Positions 26,009 to 34,769 are shown, numbered from the stretch's first letter. The stretch is DNA of 64,000 nt from an uncultured Dialister sp. (GCA_900547785.1 URIB01000002.1:132988-196987); one strand, 5' to 3'. A program made the numbers and translations. Notes: generated from the sequence alone by a model not told the origin.

Positions 26009-26074
26009 ACTTCTGCCTCTCCTGATAAATATTGTATAATTGAATATATTCATTATAATTCAGTGGGGTAAATT

Positions 26075-26860
26075 ATGCACCAGTATTTATTTTTTATCGG
26101 AGATTTCCCGATTCGTTTCTATGGCATTTTTTTTGCTGTTGCCATTATATCCGGATGTGTGTTAGCTTATTTCCTTTTGCAAAGAGAGGGGCAGCACTGG
26201 GAACATCATGTTTTTGATCTGGGCCTTACTATTGCTTTTTTCGGAATCATTGGCGGCCGGCTTTGGGATGTCTTTTTCTTTGACTGGGCATACTATCAAG
26301 ATCATCTTCTGGAAATTCCTTATGTCTGGCAAGGAGGAATGGCAATCCAGGGCGGTCTTATTTTTGCTTGTCTTGCCGGTTACGGATATCTAAAATACCA
26401 TAAGATTCCCATATTGCCTTTTGCTGATACGATTAGCCCGGCTATCATTATTGGCCAATCTATCGGCCGGATTGCCAATTTTATGAACGGTGACGCTTTC
26501 GGTCAACCTACAGGCGGTTCATTTGGGCTTCTTTATCCGGATACAACCCTTGCTTATCACACTTACGGTTCTCAACCTCTTTGGCCTGCAGAAGTATGGG
26601 AATGCCAAGGAGACCTGATTATTTTTATTATTTTAATTTGGTATCGCTGTTCAAAACGTCCCCACGGAACGACATTCTGCCTTTATATTATCCTTTATTC
26701 ACTTTTAAGATTTTTCCTTGAATATTTCCGAGGCGATTACGGAACGCTTGCATTCGGATTAAAAAGCGCCCAAATCACCAGTTTATTTGCCATTTTATTT
26801 TCTTTTATTCTCTTTGTTTACTTTTATTTTTCCAAACAAAATCTTTCAAAAAACAATTAA
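26075..26860 (+). CDS. lgt: Prolipoprotein diacylglyceryl transferase
   Basis: A 261-residue inner-membrane enzyme with about seven spans that moves diacylglycerol from phosphatidylglycerol to the lipobox cysteine of prolipoproteins. The signature GRIANFMNGDAFG (131-143) holds the conserved Arg and Asn, and RFFLEYFRGD holds the C-terminal Arg. Odd point: the usual HGGL motif reads IQGGL, with Gln at 92 where the histidine is important in E. coli. Several substrates are encoded in this window. It is divergent from the GH18 gene, with GGGG before the ATG. Confidence 0.9.
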   Translation: MHQYLFFIGDFPIRFYGIFFAVAIISGCVLAYFLLQREGQHWEHHVFDLGLTIAFFGIIGGRLWDVFFFDWAYYQDHLLEIPYVWQGGMAIQGGLIFACLAGYGYLKYHKIPILPFADTISPAIIIGQSIGRIANFMNGDAFGQPTGGSFGLLYPDTTLAYHTYGSQPLWPAEVWECQGDLIIFIILIWYRCSKRPHGTTFCLYIILYSLLRFFLEYFRGDYGTLAFGLKSAQITSLFAILFSFILFVYFYFSKQNLSKNN

Positions 26861-26911
26861 TAAAACTCTTTTCCTTTATGAAAACGAGCAAAAATCCGGC
26901 ATCAAATACAA

Positions 26912-26956
26912 AAAAGAAGCATTTCATATTTCTGCTGAATATAAAATGCTTCTTTT
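26912..26956. terminator. Bidirectional Rho-independent terminator (lgt / dut)
   Basis: A perfect 13-base inverted repeat (AAAAGAAGCATTT and complement) with a further short inner stem, bounded by A and T tracts. It separates the convergent lgt and dut genes. Confidence 0.86.
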
Positions 26957-26975
26957 ATTATCTGTACCTATAATA

Positions 26976-27425
26976 TTAAATTCCTGTACTGCCGATTCCG
27001 CCTGTACGTTTTCCGCTTGCCTTATCATCATCAGCAGCAAGGTACTTAACAAATATACCTTGGGCAATGCGATCTCCTCGGCGGACATGAAAAACTTTAT
27101 CTGTGGAATTATAAAGAGCACACATAATATGTCCTTCATTATCTTCATTATTATAGTAATCGGAGTCAATAATTCCTGTATTATTTGCCAGCATGATTCC
27201 GTGCTTGATCCCTATTCCGGAACGAATATGAATCGCCAGATACTCGTCATTTTCCATATAAGCTTTCAAACCCGTCGGCACTATATGTATTTTCCCCGGT
27301 TCTACATCCGCGTCAGCGGCGCTTTCAATATCATAGCCTGCACTGCCTACCGTTTTTCTGGCAGGGATATGAATATCTCTTTCTTTCCATTCACTTACTA
27401 TTTCAAAACCTCTTTTACGATTCAT
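26976..27425 (-). CDS. dut: Deoxyuridine 5'-triphosphate nucleotidohydrolase
   Basis: A 149-residue trimeric dUTPase that splits dUTP to dUMP and pyrophosphate, keeping uracil out of DNA. All five motifs can be placed: AGYDIES, RSGIGIKHGI, NNTGIIDSDYY (with the catalytic Asp), GDRIAQG and the glycine-rich tail RTGGIGSTG. In the second motif the usual RSS/RSG is present. Its ATG lies within the last codons of pnp, an 11-base overlap. Confidence 0.93.
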   Translation of the reverse strand: MNRKRGFEIVSEWKERDIHIPARKTVGSAGYDIESAADADVEPGKIHIVPTGLKAYMENDEYLAIHIRSGIGIKHGIMLANNTGIIDSDYYNNEDNEGHIMCALYNSTDKVFHVRRGDRIAQGIFVKYLAADDDKASGKRTGGIGSTGI

Positions 27426-29508
27426 TTTTCTTCTCCGCTAAAAGGACTTTGCGTGACAGGTTAATGCGCCCCTTGTCATCAATTTCCGTTACCTTCACCA
27501 TGATTTCGTCACCTTCATGCACTACATCTTTCGGTTTTTCTACACGCTGAAGCGCCAATTGCGATACGTGAACCATGCCCTCTTTGCCGGGAAGAATTTC
27601 CACAAATGCACCGAAATTCATAATGCGTGTGACTTTGCCCAGGTAGGTTTCTCCGACTTGTACATCATGAGTAAGTTCTTCTACCCACCGTTTCGCTTTC
27701 AATGCCGCTTCTTCATCCGGTGTAGCAATATAAACATGCCCGTCTTCTTCTATATCCATTTTTACGCCAGTTTCACTGATAATTTTATTGATAGTCTTTC
27801 CACCGGCTCCGATGACGTCACGGATTTTATCAACAGGAATAAGAAGTGTAATGATTTTAGGAGCATACGGCGAAAGATGTTCTGCCGGTTTATCAATGCA
27901 TTCTGCTATCTTTCCGAGAATAAACATGCGGCCTTTATGAGCCTGCTGTAATGCTGCAAGCAGAATATCTTTGGACAATCCGTGAATTTTAATATCCATT
28001 TGGATGGCAGTGATTCCTTTTGCCGTACCGGCCACCTTGAAATCCATATCGCCAAGAGCATCTTCCATGCCTTGGATATCTGAGAGAATGGTAAAGTGTT
28101 CTCCTTCATTAACCAGGCCCATCGCAATGCCTGCTACCGGTGCTTTAATCGGCACTCCTGCATTCATAAGGGACATAGTGCTGCCGCATACGGATGCCTG
28201 TGAAGAGGATCCGTTGGACTCAAGTATTTCGGAAACCACACGAATCGCATAGGGAAATTCTTCGACACTGGGAATGACCGGAATAAGTGCACGTTCCGCC
28301 AAAGCGCCATGTCCGATTTCTCTGCGTCCCGGTCCTCTGGAACTTTTTGTTTCTCCCACGGAATAAGAAGGGAAATTGTACTGGTGAATATACCGTTTTT
28401 CAGTCACGGTAGTCAAATCATCAATAATTTGTGTATCCGACATAGGCGCTAAAGTAGTTACAGTAAGTGCCTGTGTCTGGCCGCGAGTGAACAAAGCGGA
28501 TCCGTGAACACGGGGAAGAAGTCCCACTTCGCAGGTAATCGGGCGAATTTCGTCTAAAGCACGTCCGTCCGGACGAATCTTATCCACAGAAATCATGTGA
28601 CGGACAATTTCCTTTGTCAAATGATCAAGGCAATCGGCCACCTCAGAAGTATAATCCGGATATAGTTCTTTGAAATGGTCTTCCGCTTCTTTTTTCACTT
28701 CCGCCATGAAAGCTTCACGAGTCAGCTTATCAGGGTTAAAAATAGCTTTTTTCAGCGGTTCTTCTGCATAAGCACGGATAGAAGTTTCAATCTCTTCGGG
28801 AATTTCAGGAAATACAAGTGTCCGCTTCTGTTTGCCTACTTCAGCTATTATTTTATTCTGGAATGCTACGAGTTCTTTAATAGCTTCATGTCCGAACATA
28901 ATAGCATCAAGAATATCTTCTTCAGGAGCTTCATTGGCCCCGCCTTCAACCATCAATATAGCCGTTTCTGACCCCGCCACCGTAATATTTAAGGAAGATT
29001 CTTCAAGCTGTGCTTGCGTGGGGTTAATAACAAATTCATTATTTATGCGTCCTACACGTACACCGGCTATAGGTCCGTCCCAAGGAATATCTGAAATACC
29101 GAGTGATGCGGAAGCTCCGAGCATACCGCAAAGTTCCGGTGCATTATCATAGTCTACGGAAAGTACCGTTGCCATGACATGCACATCATTTCTGCACCTT
29201 TTATCAAATAAAGGACGAATCGGACGGTCAATCAGACGGGCATTTAAAATAGCCGAGTTTCCCGGACGGCCTTCTCTTCGTAAAAATCCGCCCGGCATTT
29301 TTCCTACGGCATACATTTTTTCTTCATAATCTACTGTCAAAGGAAAAAAATCTGTCCCCTCTCTTGCCTCTTTGCTTCCCGTTGATGTAACGAGAACCAC
29401 GGTTTCACCGTATCTTACTAAAACTGCACCGCTTGCCTGTTTGGCCATTTTTCCCGTTTCAATAATCAACGGGCGGCCGGCAAGTTCCATCTGAAAGGTT
29501 TTGAACAT
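27415..29508 (-). CDS. pnp: Polyribonucleotide nucleotidyltransferase (PNPase)
   Basis: A 697-residue phosphorolytic 3'-5' exoribonuclease. Two RNase PH domains flank a helical region; FTRGQTQAL and FMAEVKKEAEDHF mark the core. A KH domain (about 555-615, with IRDVIGAGGKTINKI) and an S1 domain (about 625-692, with GKVTRIMNFGAFVEI) follow. It forms trimers and takes part in mRNA decay with RNase G-like enzymes. It lies downstream of rpsO, the conserved rpsO-pnp order, but a terminator sits between them. GAGGAGGAAGGAC precedes the ATG. Confidence 0.95.
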   Translation of the reverse strand: MFKTFQMELAGRPLIIETGKMAKQASGAVLVRYGETVVLVTSTGSKEAREGTDFFPLTVDYEEKMYAVGKMPGGFLRREGRPGNSAILNARLIDRPIRPLFDKRCRNDVHVMATVLSVDYDNAPELCGMLGASASLGISDIPWDGPIAGVRVGRINNEFVINPTQAQLEESSLNITVAGSETAILMVEGGANEAPEEDILDAIMFGHEAIKELVAFQNKIIAEVGKQKRTLVFPEIPEEIETSIRAYAEEPLKKAIFNPDKLTREAFMAEVKKEAEDHFKELYPDYTSEVADCLDHLTKEIVRHMISVDKIRPDGRALDEIRPITCEVGLLPRVHGSALFTRGQTQALTVTTLAPMSDTQIIDDLTTVTEKRYIHQYNFPSYSVGETKSSRGPGRREIGHGALAERALIPVIPSVEEFPYAIRVVSEILESNGSSSQASVCGSTMSLMNAGVPIKAPVAGIAMGLVNEGEHFTILSDIQGMEDALGDMDFKVAGTAKGITAIQMDIKIHGLSKDILLAALQQAHKGRMFILGKIAECIDKPAEHLSPYAPKIITLLIPVDKIRDVIGAGGKTINKIISETGVKMDIEEDGHVYIATPDEEAALKAKRWVEELTHDVQVGETYLGKVTRIMNFGAFVEILPGKEGMVHVSQLALQRVEKPKDVVHEGDEIMVKVTEIDDKGRINLSRKVLLAEKKNES

Positions 29509-29555
29509 GTCCTTCCTCCTCTTATTATTTACTCTTTTTTATTATGTACCGCTTT

Positions 29556-29561
29556 ATTATA
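29556..29561 (-). promoter_or_regulatory. Candidate -10 element for pnp
   Basis: TATAAT on the minus strand (in GTGCTATAATAAAG), 47 bases before the pnp start and after the rpsO terminator. The -35 is weak (TATTAA at 17 bases). Confidence 0.38.
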
Positions 29562-29644
29562 GCACGCACTTCGACATTTTAATATGTTTCGATAAAAAGG
29601 TGGATTCTCTTATTTCTGTTCATCCTTTTTATATTTCACATGAA

Positions 29645-29675
29645 AAACAGCAGTAGACTTATTCCACTGCTGTTT
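29645..29675 (-). terminator. Terminator of rpsO
   Basis: A perfect ten-base stem (AAACAGCAGT and complement) around an 11-base loop with TTTTT following on the minus strand, 14 bases after the rpsO stop. Read-through into pnp is possible. Confidence 0.8.
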
Positions 29676-29689
29676 CAGCTTTACTGCTT

Positions 29690-29959
29690 TTACTTCAAAC
29701 GGAGTCCCAGTTTTTCTCCAAGCGCTCTGTATCTTTCAATATCACTCCGGCGAAGGTAGGCCAGCATACTTCTGCGCTGTCCAACCAGCTTAAGCAGTCC
29801 TCGGCGGGAATGATGATCCTTTTTATGACTTTTCAGATGTTCTGTCAAAAGAGCAATTCTCTTGGAAAGAATCGCGATCTGCACTTCCGGAGATCCCGTA
29901 TCCCCTTCATGCATCGCATACTGTTCAATAATTTCTTTTTTCTGTGCCGTTTCTAACAT
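29690..29959 (-). CDS. rpsO: 30S ribosomal protein uS15
   Basis: An 89-residue protein, the normal size. GDTGSPEVQIAILSKRI and HSRRGLLKLVGQRRSMLAYL are the classic S15 blocks that bind the three-way junction of 16S rRNA. The ATG at 29959 has GGAGG seven bases before it; the frame stays open for 31 codons further upstream through the leader, but that part is not S15-like. The roughly 85-base leader could fold and be bound by S15 itself, as known in several bacteria; not demonstrated here. Confidence 0.95.
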   Translation of the reverse strand: MLETAQKKEIIEQYAMHEGDTGSPEVQIAILSKRIALLTEHLKSHKKDHHSRRGLLKLVGQRRSMLAYLRRSDIERYRALGEKLGLRLK

Positions 29960-30043
29960 AGTAGTGCCTCCTATAAATAAATTGCTGTATCTAAGTGATT
30001 CGTCGGAGTATCGAAATCCCTGGACACAGTTCACATGACTGCA

Positions 30044-30072
30044 ATTATACACAAAATACTTTATTTTTTCAA
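30044..30072 (-). promoter_or_regulatory. Sigma-70 type promoter of rpsO
   Basis: On the minus strand TTGAAA (30067-30072), 17 bases, TATAAT (30044-30049). The -35 lies four bases after the stop codon of the ABC ATPase gene, so no room is left for a terminator between them. Confidence 0.76.
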
Positions 30073-30075
30073 GTG

Positions 30076-30864
30076 TTAACTCAATATCATCTTATCACTC
30101 AGTTCATTTGCATTTTCTTCAAATTTTTTCAGTAATATTTCTATGGTGAGTTTCTTTTTCTCTTCCGAACCGTAATCAGCAATAATTTGACCGTTATTCA
30201 TCATAATCAAACGATTTCCATAAGTAAGAGCGTCCCGCATATTGTGAGTTATCATAAGCGTTGTCAATTTCTGTTCCCGCACAATCTCGTCAGTCAGTTT
30301 CAAGACTTTGTCTGCCGTCTTAGGGTCCAATGCGGCCGTAGGTTCGTCAAGCAAAAGGATGTCCGGTCTTTTCAGTGTCGCCATAAGTAGTGTAACCGCC
30401 TGTCTTTGTCCTCCGGAAAGAAGTCCGATTCTCGTTTCCAATCTGTTTTCCAAGCCTAAATCCAAACGGGCAAGTATTTTTTTATAATAGTCATGGTCAT
30501 TTTCAGAAAAAGCCCATCTTAATCTTCTTCGTTCTCCCCGGCGGGCGGCAAGTAAAAGATTTTCTTCCAGTTGCATTCCGCCGGCTGTTCCTTTCATAGG
30601 ATCCTGAAACACGCGGCCGATAAATTTTGCTCTTTTAGACTCGCTCATTCCTGTAATGTCCGTATGATTAATTTTTATGGTTCCTTTGTCCGGAATATAG
30701 GCTCCTGCAATGGAATTGAGCAGTGTACTTTTCCCTGCGCCGTTCCCTCCAATCACCGTACAAAAGTCACCGTCATCCAAGACCAATGATACATCAATCA
30801 GCGCTTTTTTTTCATTAGGAGTCCCCTTGAAAAAAGTTTTGCAGATACCGTCTATATATAGCAT
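30076..30864 (-). CDS. ABC importer ATP-binding protein (partner of BPD_transp_2 permease)
   Basis: About 262 residues. Walker A is GGNGAGKST (about 37-45), the signature LSGGQRQAVTLL and Walker B ILLLDEPTAALD. The ATPase energises an importer formed with the permease directly upstream and the two binding proteins. The set resembles the TrpXYZ-type systems of Firmicutes. The ATG at 30864 has GGCGGG upstream; a TTG two codons earlier overlaps the permease stop and is an alternative start. Confidence 0.88.
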   Translation of the reverse strand: MLYIDGICKTFFKGTPNEKKALIDVSLVLDDGDFCTVIGGNGAGKSTLLNSIAGAYIPDKGTIKINHTDITGMSESKRAKFIGRVFQDPMKGTAGGMQLEENLLLAARRGERRRLRWAFSENDHDYYKKILARLDLGLENRLETRIGLLSGGQRQAVTLLMATLKRPDILLLDEPTAALDPKTADKVLKLTDEIVREQKLTTLMITHNMRDALTYGNRLIMMNNGQIIADYGSEEKKKLTIEILLKKFEENANELSDKMILS

Positions 30865-30866
30865 AA

Positions 30867-31748
30867 TCAACCCGCCTTTCCCATTCTCACTTTTGCTTTG
30901 AGCAACGGGAGTGCCAATGCAATCATAACTATAATGGCAGTAAATAATTTCAAGTCATTGGGCGGCATTCCCAAGTAAAGAACAATTGCTATGACAACTC
31001 TATAAATAACCGATCCCAAAACTACAGCTATAAGAGACGTGGAAAAACTGTCTGCTCCCAAAATGACTTCACCAATAATTACGGAAGCCAATCCTATAAC
31101 AATAGTTCCTATCCCCATACCGACATCAGCAAACCCATTGTTTTGTGCAACTACCGCCCCGCACAAACCGATAAGTCCGTTACTCAGACAAAGACCGAGG
31201 ATAATCATGGAATCCGTATTCACTCCCTGGGCACGAACCATTTGCGGATTATCGCCTGTTGCACGAATGCACATTCCCAGTTCCGTCCCGAAAAACCAAT
31301 AGATAAATGCTGCAATAATCAGTAATAAAAAAGTAGGAACCATGAATGAAGCTGCCGCCGGATCTACATGAAACAGATTACTGGTAAATGAAAATATCGT
31401 ATCCGTCCGGAGAAGTGAAATATTGGCCTTTCCCATCACGTGTAAATTAATGGAATAAAGTGCTATCATTGTCAAAATTCCTGATAAAATAGCGGGAATC
31501 TTCAACTTTGTATACAAAATTCCGGTAATGCCACCTGCCAATATCCCGCCTGCTATCGCAGCAAAAACTGCCCACAACGGGTTTATATCCACAGAAATTA
31601 ATGATGCCGCAATGGCGGCTCCTAACGGGAAACTGCCTTCACAAGTCATGTCCGGTACATCAAGTACACGAAAAGATAAAAATACACCAATGGCAAGCAT
31701 CGACCACATAAGTCCCTGCACCACCGTAGAAATCACTAAATCACTCAT
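30867..31748 (-). CDS. ABC importer permease (BPD_transp_2 family)
   Basis: About 293 residues with eight or so membrane spans, of the branched-chain-amino-acid/sugar permease family PF02653. The N-terminal segment ending in DMTCEGSFPLGAA and the block GLCLSNGLIGLCGAVVAQNNGFADV are typical of the group paired with PF04392 binding proteins. The ATG at 31748 follows AGAGGTG; a GTG three codons upstream sits inside that site and is unlikely. It acts in the inner membrane with the downstream ATPase. Confidence 0.87.
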   Translation of the reverse strand: MSDLVISTVVQGLMWSMLAIGVFLSFRVLDVPDMTCEGSFPLGAAIAASLISVDINPLWAVFAAIAGGILAGGITGILYTKLKIPAILSGILTMIALYSINLHVMGKANISLLRTDTIFSFTSNLFHVDPAAASFMVPTFLLLIIAAFIYWFFGTELGMCIRATGDNPQMVRAQGVNTDSMIILGLCLSNGLIGLCGAVVAQNNGFADVGMGIGTIVIGLASVIIGEVILGADSFSTSLIAVVLGSVIYRVVIAIVLYLGMPPNDLKLFTAIIVMIALALPLLKAKVRMGKAG

Positions 31749-31774
31749 TCGTTTCACCTCTGAAAATCATTTGC

Positions 31775-32806
31775 CTACGGTCTTGCATTTTGTCCATCGT
31801 AGAGATAGAGCTTTCTTGACCTTTGCCACACATCATTAGGCAATATAATATCCAACTCTTTGGCAGCAGACATGTTCACAATCCAATCCGGGTCCATTTG
31901 CTTTGTTATAGAAATTTCAAACGGCCGTTTTTCTCCTTTTAAAAGTTTTGCTGCCATCCTGCCGCCGCTAAAACCCATGCGGTAGTATTCCGCAGAAACA
32001 GATAAAAGCGCTCCTTGTCTTACCATTTCAGAATTTTCTCCAATAACGGGAATCTTATGCCGCCTTAGAATTTCGACAACTTTATTAAAAGAGTTTTGTA
32101 TTTTCTCATCAGACGGAATATAAACCGCATCTACATTTCCGATGAATCTCTTCACTTGATTCTCTATCTTTATATGTTCATCAAGTGCAATTTCAAAAAG
32201 TTTAATCCCTCTTTTTTCTCCCACTTCACGGAGTATATGTAACTGAAGAACAGCTTCTTCATCTTCCGGATTGAATATAATACCCAAGGATTTTATAGGA
32301 AAAATCTTGGATGCCATGCGTACCTGGTTCAGTATCGCCGGCATATCCGCAATTCCTGTCAGGTTATCATTATTTTGGAATGCCGGATCACTCCGAAATT
32401 GAAAGACGCCTACTCCTATCGCAGGAATCACTTTGGTTTCTTTTGCTACTGCTTTCATTGCCTCTGTTCCGATGGCAATGACTAAGTCAGGGTTCTCATG
32501 CACTATTCGTTTTGCCTGATCTTCCATTTGCACGAGATCGCCCTGACCGTTATAAATTTCAAAAGTCGCATTTTCACTTTGCACATACCCTTTAGATTTC
32601 AGAGCCGCCATGACACCTTCTCTCATCTTCTCATGTTCGGGAAAAGTGTTTTCCTGCAAAAGAACAATGCGGTATATACTTTTATGCGGAATCAATTTGA
32701 TTTTTTCTTTCATTGATGAATCTCGACCGATGCCCGGCATACATACCGCCACAACAATTGACAATAATAATAGCCATATCCACCAATACCGCTTAATTGC
32801 GGTCAT
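31775..32806 (-). CDS. ABC substrate-binding protein, PF04392 family (second copy, membrane-anchored)
   Basis: About 343 residues. The binding domain has two lobes as in PF04392 proteins, with LVIAIGTEAMKAVAKE and LGIIFNPEDEEAV as landmarks. An N-terminal hydrophobic segment (about residues 8-24, WWIWLLLLSIVVAVC) is followed by no proper lipobox, because the residue before Cys is Val. It is therefore more likely a signal-anchored or secreted protein than a lipoprotein. It lies 22 bases after the first binding protein and diverges from it strongly. Both may feed the same permease with different ligands. Confidence 0.8.
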   Translation of the reverse strand: MTAIKRYWWIWLLLLSIVVAVCMPGIGRDSSMKEKIKLIPHKSIYRIVLLQENTFPEHEKMREGVMAALKSKGYVQSENATFEIYNGQGDLVQMEDQAKRIVHENPDLVIAIGTEAMKAVAKETKVIPAIGVGVFQFRSDPAFQNNDNLTGIADMPAILNQVRMASKIFPIKSLGIIFNPEDEEAVLQLHILREVGEKRGIKLFEIALDEHIKIENQVKRFIGNVDAVYIPSDEKIQNSFNKVVEILRRHKIPVIGENSEMVRQGALLSVSAEYYRMGFSGGRMAAKLLKGEKRPFEISITKQMDPDWIVNMSAAKELDIILPNDVWQRSRKLYLYDGQNARP

Positions 32807-32828
32807 CTTTTTTACCGCTCCCTTCAAA

Positions 32829-33824
32829 TTAAAGTAATTCCGCCCTTGCCAGAACTGCCGGAGGGATTTCTATCCCCAAGCTTTCCATTTCCGCTTTATT
32901 GATATACAGCTTAGATTTTTCAGCGCCTTCTACCGGAATATCTTTGACTTGTTTTTTACCTTCCAAGACATCTGCCGCCATTGTTCCGGCTTTATATCCG
33001 ATATCATAAAAACTGATAGATTCCGATGCAAGTACCCCTGATCTGACATGCCCCGCTTCTGCACCGTATACCGGAATCTTTTCTTTGTTCGCTATCGCCA
33101 TCACTGTCGGAATGGAAGAAGCAATAATATTGTCTGTCGGAATAAAAATGGCGTCCACCTTTCCACCCAGAAAACCTTCCGCTACCTGTTGTACATCATT
33201 GACTGAATTAACCGTTAATTCTATCACTTCAATGCCCAACGGCTCGCATGCTTCTTTCAGTTTTTTTGCTTGGACTACAGAATTTATTTCGCTTGAATTA
33301 TAAATAGTCCCCAGTCTTTTTATATGAGGAGTTATTTCTTTAATTAGTGACAACTGCTTATCCAGCGGTCCGCGATCATGGGTGCCTGTTATATTAGAAT
33401 CCGGCTTGCTTTCCGACTTCATCAGCTTTGCATTTTCATAATCGGCAATAGCTGTACATATAATGGGAATCTGACTCGTCGCATTTGCCATCGCCTGTGC
33501 TGCAGGTGTAGAAATTGCACAAATCAAATCATAATTTCCCGCTACAAACCGATTAGCAACGGATCTTAAATTGGATTGATCTCCCTGCGCATTTTGCTGA
33601 TCAAGATCAATTTTACCTGTTAAACCTCTTGCATCTAAGGCATCTACAAATCCCTTATTGGCCTCATCCAATGCGGGATGCTGCACAATTTGGACAACTC
33701 CGACTTTCATATGTCCGTCAGTTTTACCGCTCTTTGTTCCGTCTCCACAGCCACTGATGCAGACTGCCAAGAATACCCCTGCTATTCCTGCAACCATCCA
33801 TTTCTTCAACTTACTTTCTACCAT
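32829..33824 (-). CDS. ABC substrate-binding lipoprotein, PF04392 family (first copy)
   Basis: A 331-residue lipoprotein: basic N-terminus, hydrophobic core, lipobox ISGC with Cys at 26. The mature domain shows VGVVQIVQHPALDEANKGF, LICAISTPAAQAMANAT and IFIPTDNIIASSIPTV, hallmarks of the TrpX/PF04392 group. Relatives carry tryptophan, tyrosine or other ligands; no T-box or other amino-acid riboswitch was found upstream, so the ligand stays open. AGGAG lies nine bases before the ATG. First gene of a four-gene importer unit. Confidence 0.87.
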   Translation of the reverse strand: MVESKLKKWMVAGIAGVFLAVCISGCGDGTKSGKTDGHMKVGVVQIVQHPALDEANKGFVDALDARGLTGKIDLDQQNAQGDQSNLRSVANRFVAGNYDLICAISTPAAQAMANATSQIPIICTAIADYENAKLMKSESKPDSNITGTHDRGPLDKQLSLIKEITPHIKRLGTIYNSSEINSVVQAKKLKEACEPLGIEVIELTVNSVNDVQQVAEGFLGGKVDAIFIPTDNIIASSIPTVMAIANKEKIPVYGAEAGHVRSGVLASESISFYDIGYKAGTMAADVLEGKKQVKDIPVEGAEKSKLYINKAEMESLGIEIPPAVLARAELL

Positions 33825-33878
33825 TCTGCCACGCTCCTGTTCTACAAATAATTACCGCTACAAAATCAGCTTGCGTCT

Positions 33879-33884
33879 ATTGTA
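33879..33884 (-). promoter_or_regulatory. Candidate -10 element for the PF04392 importer unit
   Basis: TACAAT on the minus strand (in TTGTGCTACAATAG), 55 bases before the start of the first binding protein. No strong -35 is visible. Confidence 0.4.
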
Positions 33885-33950
33885 GCACAAAACAATAAAA
33901 TGAACTATAGAGTGAAAAAATATCCCTTTGCAAAGGAAACTCAAACACAA

Positions 33951-33978
33951 AAATACACTCCTTTGACAGAGTGTATTT
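33951..33978 (-). terminator. Terminator of rpmF
   Basis: A perfect ten-base stem (AAATACACTC and complement), eight-base loop, and TTTTTG after it on the minus strand; 24 bases past the rpmF stop. Confidence 0.82.
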
Positions 33979-34001
33979 CAGGAATGTATAAATTTGAAAA
34001 C

Positions 34002-34187
34002 TTAGCCTTCCGTTTTTGCCTGAATAACTGATTTTCCTTTATAGAATCCACATACGGAGCACACATGATGAGGTAAAACCATAGCATGGCATTGCGGGCA
34101 TTCTACAAGACCCGGAACAGACAATTTCCAATTGGCGCGTCTTTTATCACGACGAGATTTTGAAATTTTACTCTTTGGTACTGGCAT
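34002..34187 (-). CDS. rpmF: 50S ribosomal protein bL32
   Basis: A 61-residue protein. The N-terminus MPVPKSKISKSRRDKRRANW is characteristic, and two cysteine pairs (CPQC, CSVC) form a zinc ribbon, so this is the zinc-containing type. The ATG at 34187 follows GGAGG by eight bases. The gene stands alone between a consensus promoter and a terminator; the usual upstream yceD/DUF177 gene and downstream plsX are absent here. Confidence 0.94.
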   Translation of the reverse strand: MPVPKSKISKSRRDKRRANWKLSVPGLVECPQCHAMVLPHHVCSVCGFYKGKSVIQAKTEG

Positions 34188-34252
34188 TTCTTGCACCTCC
34201 TTACCGATCGGACCATCTACCGCCTATATAGTCACTAATACTCAACTTCCCC

Positions 34253-34281
34253 ATTATACGAAACGGAATTTAGATTGTCAA
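34253..34281 (-). promoter_or_regulatory. Full-consensus sigma-70 promoter of rpmF
   Basis: TTGACA (34276-34281), exactly 17 bases, TATAAT (34253-34258) on the minus strand. A perfect match at all twelve positions, fitting a highly expressed ribosomal protein gene. Confidence 0.87.
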
Positions 34282-34312
34282 TATCGGAATGTTTAAAACT
34301 ACCCGCTTATTT

Positions 34313-34708
34313 TTATCTAAACTCGTTTTCTATTGTATCAATAAATGCTCTGATATTAACCAGCCAGGCAAGCACTTTTTCTCTTGTATATTCCGCAGCC
34401 TGCTTCCCTTTTTCTGTAATACTGTAAATGCGTTTGCTTCTTCTGTCCGGTGCATCCCATTCACTGACTACATATCCTTTGCTTTCCATATAGCGGAGCA
34501 CGGGGTACAATTCATTCGGATTGGGGCGGTACACTTTATTGGTACGAGCATATATCTCTTTTTCAATTTTATTCCCATAGCTGCTTTCTCTGCACAAGGT
34601 ATCAAGAACAAAGGTGGCTGTTAAAAGCCGTTTCCATTGTTTCCGTCTCACCAATTCATCCACTTCCGCCTTGTACTCATCTGCTGTTGTATCCTTATTT
34701 GCTTTCAT
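34313..34708 (-). CDS. PadR family transcriptional regulator
   Basis: About 131 residues. A PadR-type winged helix covers about residues 25-105: LTATFVLDTLCRESSYGNKIEKEI, then NELYPVLRYMESKGYV and RRSKRIYSITEKGKQ. A short helical dimerisation tail follows. The ATG at 34708 has TTGGAGG upstream and no other start is as good. PadR proteins often repress a neighbouring transporter and themselves. No transporter is directly adjacent here; an inverted repeat over its own -35 suggests self-regulation. Confidence 0.85.
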   Translation of the reverse strand: MKANKDTTADEYKAEVDELVRRKQWKRLLTATFVLDTLCRESSYGNKIEKEIYARTNKVYRPNPNELYPVLRYMESKGYVVSEWDAPDRRSKRIYSITEKGKQAAEYTREKVLAWLVNIRAFIDTIENEFR

Positions 34709-34769
34709 TTTGACCTCCAATTTCATATGACCGGCTGCTAATATAATCAATTCCATTTATCTTTTAATT

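Noticed and set aside
26041..26052. Palindrome TGAATATATTCA between lgt and the GH18 gene
   Set aside because: A perfect 12-base palindrome between divergent starts, but wholly A/T-rich in its core and easily due to chance; not enough to call an operator.
26787..27464. Plus-strand open frame of 225 codons after lgt
   Set aside because: It overlaps the lgt end, a strong terminator and the whole dut gene in antisense.
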